From Burkholderia sp. WP9 (GTDB lineage: Bacteria > Pseudomonadota > Gammaproteobacteria > Burkholderiales > Burkholderiaceae): 64,000 nucleotides of DNA. Shown here piece by piece: positions 57,527 through 64,000 of the stretch. The DNA lies in assembly GCF_900104795.1 (NCBI RefSeq), contig NZ_FNTG01000001.1, forward strand, positions 2,046,001-2,110,000, in the 5' to 3' direction. Below the pieces are notes generated by a model. That model searched no databases, had not been told where the DNA came from, and saw nothing but the letters and a program-made list of their open reading frames with translations. Each line of letters opens with the position of its first letter. Within the stretch, counting starts at the first letter, position 1. The translations under genes were made by a program, and so were the position numbers.

Positions 57527-57880
57527 TGCCGAGCCTCCTGAAAAAAGCTCTCGCTCACGCTGAGGGATATTCTGCGGACTGGCAGTTTTGACCACGTAGA
57601 CCAGTTGCAGCGGTGCGATGCAGGCGGATTCCTGATTACCGGTGAAATTATGCTTTCCACTGTGCAATCCAGAACGCCTGCCTTCACCACCGTTATCATC
57701 GGCAGGTCACGACCCCACGTAATGATCCAGATCAAGCCCGGCAACAGCTGCTTTAATGGGCGCAAAAGCGGCAGGTGAATCGAATGCCACATGAGACGCA
57801 CCGTCAAGGTATTGTCGTGGCGCGAGAACCTCTCGCTTCATCCCAATCCAACCGTGACCTCACGCCCCCTATTGCGCCCT
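57527..57880. other. Intergenic region with an FNR-like site
   Basis: 354 bases between two minus-strand genes. The FNR-like site at 57722 is the only signal. No gene is seen. Confidence 0.5.
57722..57735 (-). promoter_or_regulatory. FNR/ANR-type box
   Basis: On the minus strand TTGATCTGGATCAT, a one-mismatch form of TTGAT-N4-ATCAA. It is about 200 bases before the start at 57526, oriented to that gene. ANR/FNR proteins are anaerobic activators. Confidence 0.6.
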
Positions 57881-59302
57881 CTAGCCTTCGACTATTGCCT
57901 CGATCCGTCCTTCACGGATCGCATGAACGAATTGCCGGTAGTCGCGCCGGTTCTGTGAGCTATATTCCGCAGCGAACTCGGTGATCGCATCGTCAAACGT
58001 CTGGCCCGAACCCATATACCCGGCGATCATTGCGGCGTCGCCCGAGCGCGCGTGAGCACGCGCAAGCGCGTGCGAGCACATGCGCGCGTATTGCCGGAGC
58101 ATGCCGGCGTCCAGCCCCTCGATCATGACGGACATTTTCATGTCGCGAAGCTGACGGACATAAAAGTCACGCCCATTCTGACCGCGGCTCCACCCGAGAA
58201 ACACGTCGCTGGCCGCCTGCATGATGCGATGACCGGCAATGACCCGCTGCCCATGGTTGGGATGCAGGCTTTTCCCTGCATAGGGTTCGAGCACGGACAT
58301 TTTGGCTTCCTTGACTTGCAGGAACAGCGGATCGTTGTCCGACGCCATGAACAGCCCCACTCCGCAGATCGTGCCGACGCTGCCCACGCCGACCACCTTG
58401 AGCGCCAGATCAACGAAGTGGAACCTGTCGAACAGTATGCGCACATGTTCGGCGAGGCTCTCGCGATACGAGGCAATGGCCTCCGCATAGCCCGACTGAA
58501 GCCCGGGGGCGACGTCCTCAGAGGGATGAAAGATGAGCGGCGGCTCGTCCTTGATGCGGGGATGCCCGTCTGCTTCCGTGACCAACTTCGGATAGAGATG
58601 GTCAGGCACGGTCTTGCGACGCTCCATTTCGATGCGCTGCGCGATGCGCTTGCGCGCCGCCTCGACAATGGCGGGATCGCCCGTCCGATCCTGGTACTTT
58701 TGCAGATCGATGCGGTCGTACCAGACGTCGAGCGCGCGCATGGATGCGAAGTCGTGCATGCGTTCGCGATACTCGCGCACGAGATCCGTGCTGATGCGCG
58801 TCGTGTCGCTGTAGGGCAACTCCAGATGCTGCGCCGCGATCACGACACTGGCTGCGAGCCGCTTCAAATCCCACTCGAAGGGAGCGGGCAAGGTCTCGTC
58901 CAGATCGTTGATATCGAAAATGATATTGCGCTCAGGCGTTGCGAATCCGCCGAAGTTCATCAGGTGTGCGTCGCCACACGCCTGCACGCGTAACCCGCTG
59001 GTTGCCGTCGTGGCCAGGTCCGCAGCCATCAAGGCCGCGGCGCCGCGATAGAACGCGAATGGAGACGCAGACATACGACCGAACCGGATCGGCACCAGGC
59101 TAGGCAGGCGCCCCTCATTGGATTCGTTGAGAAGCTCAAGGATATCCCGCCGACCATCTGGCTGCTTCCAGCCTCCCTGTGACGTCCGCGGCACCGAATC
59201 GCGCATGAGTCGACCTTCCGCCGCCCTCTCATCAGGTGTGCGGTACTGAACGTCTTTAGCATTCGATCTGCTTGCCGCCTTGCGTGAAACAGCCTTGTCC
59301 AT
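57881..59302 (-). CDS. DUF2252 family protein
   Basis: 473 residues. DUF2252 is a kinase-like-fold family seen in many bacteria. Marks are the GDAHLMNFGGFATPERNIIFDINDLDET segment with its conserved His/Asn/Asp, and the later KVVGVGSVGTICGVGLFMA. The function is not established. AGGGGATA precedes the ATG at 59302. It follows the SulP copy 3 gene by 127 bases on the same strand. Confidence 0.92.
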   Translation of the reverse strand: MDKAVSRKAASRSNAKDVQYRTPDERAAEGRLMRDSVPRTSQGGWKQPDGRRDILELLNESNEGRLPSLVPIRFGRMSASPFAFYRGAAALMAADLATTATSGLRVQACGDAHLMNFGGFATPERNIIFDINDLDETLPAPFEWDLKRLAASVVIAAQHLELPYSDTTRISTDLVREYRERMHDFASMRALDVWYDRIDLQKYQDRTGDPAIVEAARKRIAQRIEMERRKTVPDHLYPKLVTEADGHPRIKDEPPLIFHPSEDVAPGLQSGYAEAIASYRESLAEHVRILFDRFHFVDLALKVVGVGSVGTICGVGLFMASDNDPLFLQVKEAKMSVLEPYAGKSLHPNHGQRVIAGHRIMQAASDVFLGWSRGQNGRDFYVRQLRDMKMSVMIEGLDAGMLRQYARMCSHALARAHARSGDAAMIAGYMGSGQTFDDAITEFAAEYSSQNRRDYRQFVHAIREGRIEAIVEG

Positions 59303-59429
59303 GATATCCCCTGCCTGATTTGCTCTTGCCTCGTTATTCCCGTGTCATCGGTCGGTCCCTCTGACACAACCTTTACGCCGCCATTTGTCTTTCGCCCTTC
59401 ACTCCGTAACTTCAACGATCCTGGATGGC

Positions 59430-61163
59430 TCAGTGCACGATGCCCCGTGGCGCGTCCGGCGCAGCCTGCTTACCGTCCCGCGCGCACCAGGCGGCAAGCG
59501 CCTGCTCGAGGTTGAGAAACATCCGCTCGCGTCCCAGCGTCTTGCCGAGCGGCGCGTTCTGCACTACGGCAAAAACCTCGGGACTGAGGCCGACGAGCCA
59601 TATGGATACTCCGTTTTCTCGGTAATGCTTCTCTGCTTCAGTCAGCATCTTCAGCGCCGTGTACTCCAGATCGAATACCGACCTCATATCCAGTGCGATC
59701 ACCTGAGGATGCGCGCGCTCGACGAGCGGGGTGATCTTGTGACCAATGTTCGAAGCGTTGACGAAGAAGATGCGTCCCTCGGGCCGCAGAAGCAGGAGTC
59801 CCGGGAAATGTTCATCGTCGGGGTGCTGCTCGGATATCGGGCGGAATACGTTGGTGCCGCGCTTGCGACGCAACTCATACACAGGCGGATCAGACACCTG
59901 ATAGGCGAGCGCCGCGAGCGATACGAGAATGGCGATCAGAATACCGTTCAACGTACCCAGCAAGACGACGCCTGCGAGCGCCACGAGCGCCCAGATGAAC
60001 TCGGTCCGCCTGACTGCCAGAATGGCGCGGAAATCCGCCGGCTTGAGCAAGCCGATCGAATAGACGATCACCACGGCCGCGAGCGTCGCATGCGGCATGA
60101 GGCCGATCAGCGGCGCAAGCAGCAGCATCGTGCCCAGGGTGACGGCAGCCGTGACCAGTTCAGCCAGTTGCGTGCGCGCACCCACGAGGCGATTGACCGC
60201 CGTCTGGGTGGTCCCGCCGCCCGCAGGCATCGAACCCACCAGTGCGCCTGCGGCATTACCGAGGCCTGTCGCCAACAATTCCCGATTTGGCAGCGGCGCG
60301 GGCTCTCCGCTCTGCACAAACGCTCGCCCTGAAGCAATGGTTTCGGTAAAGCTCATCAGTGCAATGCCCGCGGCAGCAGGCCACAGTTGCTCGATCAGCG
60401 AGAAGTCCGGAATCACGAGCGACGGCAGCCCGGTCGGAATGTGGCCGACGACGCCAACCCCGTATTTCTGCAGTCCAAGCAGGCCAACACCGGCGATCCC
60501 GCACGCTACCGCAATGAGCGGCGCCGGTGACTTCGGATAGAGATGCTCGAGTGCGACGAGGATCGCAATCGTCACGACGCCGACAATGACGGTCGCCACC
60601 GATGCGTGAGGAAGCCCTGCGAAGAGCGCATACACGTTGTGAAAGAACGAACCCTTCACGACGTGAAGGCCAATTAGTTTAGGCAATTGATCGAGCACAA
60701 TGACGATTGCGATGCCGCCCTTGAAACCCGTTAGCACCGGCTCGGAAATAAAGTTCGCGACGAACCCGAGCCGGAGCAGCCCCGCGAGAACAAGGACGAT
60801 ACCGACAAGCAGCGTGAGCGTAGCGGTTGCAATGGCCAGTTGCGCCACCCCGCCGCCTGGCGCCACCTGACCGAGCGCGGTAGCGGTCAGAATGGCCAGC
60901 GTTGCGCTCGTACTAACGCTGAGTGGCCTCGACGTGCCCAACAGAGCGTAGATCAGCATGGGCACAAGTGCCGTATAGAGTCCGATCTGCACAGGAAGGC
61001 CCGCAACCGTCGCATACGCCATCGCCTTCGGCAATACAACAGCCGATGCCGTGACACCCGCAATGACGTCCGGTTTGATCCAGGACTTCTGATAGCCGTG
61101 TACCCATTCGAGCACGGGCAGATGGAAACCGGAACCGTGGTGCGGCAAGGACCGATTGCGCAT
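59430..61163 (-). CDS. SulP family anion transporter with STAS domain (copy 3)
   Basis: 577 residues. Marks are AGVTASAVVLPKAMAYATVAGLPVQIGLYTA, GNAAGALVGSMPAGGGTTQTAVNRLVGA and a C-terminal STAS domain with VIALDMRSVFDLEYTALKML. GGGAG precedes the start. The copy differs clearly from the two at 34-38 kb, so it is not a recent duplicate. DosR-like box 9 is 170 bases upstream, but its orientation fits the plus-strand gene at 61659. Confidence 0.92.
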   Translation of the reverse strand: MRNRSLPHHGSGFHLPVLEWVHGYQKSWIKPDVIAGVTASAVVLPKAMAYATVAGLPVQIGLYTALVPMLIYALLGTSRPLSVSTSATLAILTATALGQVAPGGGVAQLAIATATLTLLVGIVLVLAGLLRLGFVANFISEPVLTGFKGGIAIVIVLDQLPKLIGLHVVKGSFFHNVYALFAGLPHASVATVIVGVVTIAILVALEHLYPKSPAPLIAVACGIAGVGLLGLQKYGVGVVGHIPTGLPSLVIPDFSLIEQLWPAAAGIALMSFTETIASGRAFVQSGEPAPLPNRELLATGLGNAAGALVGSMPAGGGTTQTAVNRLVGARTQLAELVTAAVTLGTMLLLAPLIGLMPHATLAAVVIVYSIGLLKPADFRAILAVRRTEFIWALVALAGVVLLGTLNGILIAILVSLAALAYQVSDPPVYELRRKRGTNVFRPISEQHPDDEHFPGLLLLRPEGRIFFVNASNIGHKITPLVERAHPQVIALDMRSVFDLEYTALKMLTEAEKHYRENGVSIWLVGLSPEVFAVVQNAPLGKTLGRERMFLNLEQALAAWCARDGKQAAPDAPRGIVH

Positions 61164-61658
61164 AAAGGTGCTCCCTCAGGGCGCGAAGCATTAACGGCAG
61201 GCACAGACGTCGCCCGCTGTTTCTATAGCGGATAGCCGATAGGGAATTCCCTTCTCCGCTTCTCCACAACGCGGGACCCGAGCGGCCAGCCTCGATCTTC
61301 AAGCCTACCGCTTACGCGGTGCGATTCGCATCGGACCAAGGTCTTAGAAGGTCGGGTATGCGCCGTCTCCAGGCCTCTACAACGCCGCTACGATGTGGCT
61401 ACGCGGCTATGCCGCGATCCGCGCGCAGCAGTCGCCGCACCTGCAGATCCGCTCCGTTGAATACGACCATGGTCTGATTGCGCATGAGGGGCGTGAAAAG
61501 CAATGATGAACGCGATCCGGCCACCTCTGCGCTGGAGCGAAACTGCACGCGTCATCTGACACGCCGGACCAGACATGGTCGCCACCGTCCCATCTCCGAT
61601 ATGGCGCAGAGACGTGAGCACCCGTTTGTATCGGCGAAGGCTCGAGTAAGGAGTTGCC
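61164..61658. other. Divergent intergenic region with DosR-like box 9
   Basis: 495 bases between SulP copy 3 (minus) and the glycine-zipper gene (plus). Apart from the dyad at 61333 I see no gene or hairpin I can support. Confidence 0.5.
61333..61344 (+). promoter_or_regulatory. DosR-like box 9
   Basis: GGACCAAGGTCT, preceded by ATC and followed by TAG. It reads in the coding sense for the plus-strand glycine-zipper gene 315 bases away. SulP copy 3 is nearer (170 bases) on the other side. Confidence 0.7.
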
Positions 61659-62132
61659 GTGAATAACTTAACGAAGTGCTGTATTTGCGCTGCGTTGGCC
61701 GGCGCGGTGTCATTCGAAGGCGTGGTGGAGGCGAAGCCCATCGCGTATCCGTCGAAGGGACAAAGCCAGCAAATGCAGCAGCAGGACGACGCCGCGTGTT
61801 ACTCGTGGGCGAAGAGCAATACGGGTGTGGACCCGGCTGCCGTCGCCAATGCCCCCCCTCCGCCTTCGGGTCCCGCGGTGGGCGGTGGCGAGCGCGTTCA
61901 AGGTGCGGCGCGTGGCGCAGCCGGCGGCGCAGTCGTCGGCGCGATAGCGGGCGATGCGGGCAAAGGCGCGGCGATCGGCGCGACGGCAGGCACGATGGTC
62001 GGAGGCTCGCGAGCACGCCAGAACCGGCGGGCTGCCGGGGCTGCCGCCCAGTCACAGACTCAAGGCGCGATGGATACGTTCAATCGTGCCTGGGGCGCGT
62101 GTATGGAAGGCCGTGGGTACACCATCAAGTGA
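61659..62132 (+). CDS. Glycine-zipper periplasmic protein
   Basis: 157 residues starting at GTG with GTAAGGAG upstream. A signal peptide ends near VVEAKP. Residues about 85-120 form a glycine-zipper hairpin (ARGAAGGAVVGAIAGDAG, IGATAGTMVGG), the pattern of YMGG-type and outer-membrane-associated proteins. A conserved Cys pair (AACYSW, WGACMEGRGY) frames it. The function is unknown; such proteins insert in or stiffen the envelope. Confidence 0.82.
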   Translation: MNNLTKCCICAALAGAVSFEGVVEAKPIAYPSKGQSQQMQQQDDAACYSWAKSNTGVDPAAVANAPPPPSGPAVGGGERVQGAARGAAGGAVVGAIAGDAGKGAAIGATAGTMVGGSRARQNRRAAGAAAQSQTQGAMDTFNRAWGACMEGRGYTIK

Positions 62133-62224
62133 GCAATTCCCACCGGTGAAGCCAAATATGTCCTGATAACGGCATCCCACTACCGCGCCCGCAAAAAAAA
62201 GACCGGGTGTCCAAGGAGAGCATC

Positions 62225-62812
62225 ATGAACAGCAAGAAACTCATCATCGTAGCGACGCTCGCGGCCCTGGCACAGGCGGGATTCGCGCAAACAGAACCCA
62301 AAGTGGGCGTGACAAGTGCGCCCGGCAAGGTCTCCGTCACTGGGACGATCAAAACAACGTCGACGGTGGTCGGCATAGAGCCGGAAACCCGCACGGTCTG
62401 GTTAAAGGATGCGAAAGGCAAAGTCGTGCAACTCGTAGTGGGCGAGGAAGCGCATAATTTCGGCCAACTCAAGCTCGGCGACAGTGTTACAGCGGAATAC
62501 TCTCAGGCATTAACCGTCACGCTGAAGAAAGGCAGTGCGCCACTCTCCGCCAATGAGAGTCAGAACATTACGCGCGCACCACTCGGTGCGAAGCCTGGTG
62601 GAACGGCAAGTCGCGAGGTGACGGTCATGGCGAACGTCACTGGCGTCAATCATCAAACTGGCGCGGTAACCCTGCGAGGACCGCAAGGCAATTCACTGGA
62701 CCTGATCGTGCAGGACCCCGAGCAGCTCAAATTGATCAAGAAAGGCGATCAGGTGCAAGTGGTGTACAACGAGGCCGTTGCCATTTCTGTGGAGCCCGCA
62801 GTGGTCAAGTGA
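62225..62812 (+). CDS. Exported two-repeat protein of unknown function
   Basis: 195 residues from MNSKKLIIVA (62225), behind AAGGAG. The signal peptide ends at AGFAQT. The mature part has two similar beta-rich halves, each with a TVVGIEPETRTVWLKDAKGKVVQL or VTGVNHQTGAVTLRGPQGNSLDL core, so it looks like an internal duplication of an about 75-residue domain. No family is recognised. It is 92 bases after the glycine-zipper gene on the same strand, probably in one transcript. Confidence 0.8.
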   Translation: MNSKKLIIVATLAALAQAGFAQTEPKVGVTSAPGKVSVTGTIKTTSTVVGIEPETRTVWLKDAKGKVVQLVVGEEAHNFGQLKLGDSVTAEYSQALTVTLKKGSAPLSANESQNITRAPLGAKPGGTASREVTVMANVTGVNHQTGAVTLRGPQGNSLDLIVQDPEQLKLIKKGDQVQVVYNEAVAISVEPAVVK

Positions 62813-63290
62813 TTGTCGGGATTCGGCCGCGACCCCGGCACCCCACGGTTGACCACGACCCGCGGCCCTTCCCCTCCCTCCCCGCCCACCACGCGGTGCT
62901 CCCGTACTCGTGGAAGCTGCGCTACTCGAAAGCAAGCATGGTGGATTCTTCCGCGGCCTTGTTGCGGTCCACGTCGCGCGCGCCAGAAGAAAGCGGCATG
63001 GCGATTTTATCGTCCGGTATCTGGCTATCAACGGGCGTCGGACCAAAGTCTTATTGTGTGCGTTGCCTTTCACGCTCACATTGGTCGAAACGCAATCGTA
63101 CCCAGATCAGGCTTGCCTGATTCGATGACGACACGTGAACGATGCGTACCCATTCGCATGGCGCTTTCTCCGCCACCCCCTCTATTGTCCCGCCCAGCAT
63201 GTTGCCGAGTGGCATGTCGGCCGTGCTTGTCGCCGGGTTGATGGTTGGCGTTGCGATAAGGATTCCTCACCCTCGAACATGGGGAGACAC
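62813..63290. other. Intergenic region upstream of arcA with DosR-like box 10
   Basis: 478 bases holding the dyad at 63040. An open frame of 142 codons crosses it but overlaps the dyad and has no ribosome site or known pattern. Confidence 0.5.
63040..63051 (+). promoter_or_regulatory. DosR-like box 10, arginine deiminase
   Basis: GGACCAAAGTCT followed by TAT, in the coding sense of arcA and about 240 bases before its start. Confidence 0.7.
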
Positions 63291-63293
63291 ATG

Positions 63294-64000
63294 ATGACCA
63301 AGGAAAAGACCGCATTCGGCGTTCACTCCGAAGTAGGCAGGTTGCGTAAAGTGATGGTTTGCTCTCCTGGGCTCGCGCATCAGCGACTCACACCCAGCAA
63401 CTGCGACGAACTACTTTTCGACGACGTCATGTGGGTCAGCCAGGCCAAACGCGACCACTTCGACTTTGTCACGAAGATGCGCGAGCGCGGCGTCGATGTC
63501 GTCGAGATGCACAACATGTTGACAGAGACGGTGCACAACCCGGAAGCACTGAGCTGGATACTCGACCGCAAGATTCGCACGGACACGGTGGGCGTCAGCC
63601 TCGCACAGGAAGTGCGTCATTGGATCGAGGGGCTCGAACCGCGCCACATCGCGGAGTTCCTGATAGGCGGCGTGGTGGCCGAGGACGTGCCTGACACCGA
63701 GCACAGTGGCATTCTGAAGATGTACAGGCAATATCTGGGCTATTCGAGCTTCGTTCTGCCGCCTCTGCCGAACACTCTCTTCACGCGCGATACGACATGC
63801 TGGATCTACGGCGGCGTTTCGCTCAATCCCATGCATTGGCCTGCCCGTCGCCAGGAGACGCTGCTCACTTCCGCCATCTACAAGTTCCATCCTGACTTCG
63901 CCTCAGGAGACTTCCAGATATGGTATGGCGATCCCGACAAGGATCACGGGTCGGCCACGCTTGAAGGTGGCGACGTCATGCCGATCGGGAACCGTGCGGT
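63294..64000 (+). CDS. arcA: Arginine deiminase, 5' part (truncated by window end)
   Basis: The first 235 residues of an about 410-residue enzyme. GGGGAG (63281-63286) precedes two adjacent ATGs; 63294 has the better spacing, 63291 is possible. Deiminase marks are [18 protein letters not shown], the [14 protein letters not shown] substrate segment, [10 protein letters not shown] and the LEGGDV loop at the end. It converts arginine to citrulline and ammonia, the first step of anaerobic ATP generation through the arginine deiminase pathway. arcB and arcC would be expected just beyond the window. Confidence 0.95.
   Translation, partial: MTKEKTAFGVHSEVGRLRKVMVCSPGLAHQRLTPSNCDELLFDDVMWVSQAKRDHFDFVTKMRERGVDVVEMHNMLTETVHNPEALSWILDRKIRTDTVGVSLAQEVRHWIEGLEPRHIAEFLIGGVVAEDVPDTEHSGILKMYRQYLGYSSFVLPPLPNTLFTRDTTCWIYGGVSLNPMHWPARRQETLLTSAIYKFHPDFASGDFQIWYGDPDKDHGSATLEGGDVMPIGNRA

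Noticed and set aside
61567..61581. GGACC-N6-GGTC dyad near 61570
   Set aside because: Arms resemble the box but the spacing differs by several bases, so it was not counted.
62813..63241. 142-codon plus-strand frame before arcA
   Set aside because: No ribosome site, Pro/Arg-rich composition, and it runs across DosR-like box 10.

Overview
The window reads as chromosome or megaplasmid sequence from a high-GC beta-proteobacterium of the Burkholderiales, most like Paraburkholderia or Burkholderia. The grounds are dense LysR regulators, E(L)-type codon use rich in G/C third positions, acyl-CoA/amidohydrolase/MFS catabolic modules, a CheV with a sigma-28 promoter, type VI secretion debris of the Burkholderia kind, and SYLF, DUF3300, DUF2950 and DUF4142 proteins typical of that group. 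The species assignment is inference from gene content only. No rRNA, tRNA, IS element or CRISPR array was seen.

Layout. 1-7.1 kb: a cut-off gene, LysR regulators, a stand-alone SSB-like protein, an SDR and an aldo-keto reductase, a TPR-glycosyltransferase fusion and a DUF4142 periplasmic protein. 7.4-8.5 kb: cheV behind a good sigma-28 promoter match. 8.8-10.3 kb: a small type VI secretion relic with a GH24 lysozyme, an LprI-like putative immunity protein, and a PAAR gene broken by an internal deletion and frameshift. 10.8-20.4 kb: ordinary accessory metabolism (asparaginase, LysRs, EamA exporter, amidohydrolase plus MFS symporter, MFS exporter, acyltransferase). 20.5-24.1 kb: a periplasmic solute-binding protein translationally coupled to a CHASE-PAS-GGDEF-EAL enzyme. 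24.7-29.4 kb: an arginine/lysine/ornithine-type decarboxylase followed by a PotE-like antiporter fused to a solute-binding domain.

29.4-64 kb looks like one co-regulated stress island. Ten copies of a dyad with core GGAC-N4-GTCC (consensus RGACCAARGTCY in the coding direction), all between genes, lie upstream of the decarboxylase/antiporter operon, a DUF3300-DUF2950-lipoprotein group, SulP and SYLF genes, an eight-gene operon joining a secreted protein, a tripartite RND pump and PqiABC, a receiver-only response regulator, polyphosphate kinase 2, a small putative outer-membrane protein, a glycine-zipper protein or SulP, and arginine deiminase (arcA, cut by the window end). The dyad has the same core and spacing as the DosR/DevR box of the mycobacterial hypoxia regulon. 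In the middle sit a FixL-like histidine kinase, whose PAS domain keeps the histidine and arginine used for haem and O2 binding in rhizobial FixL, and a FixJ-like regulator. The likely theme is a low-oxygen/energy-limitation programme: arginine catabolism and polyamine exchange, polyphosphate use, anion transport and envelope maintenance. This regulon model is the main finding. The dyads are seen in the sequence, and the link to the FixLJ-like pair is inference.
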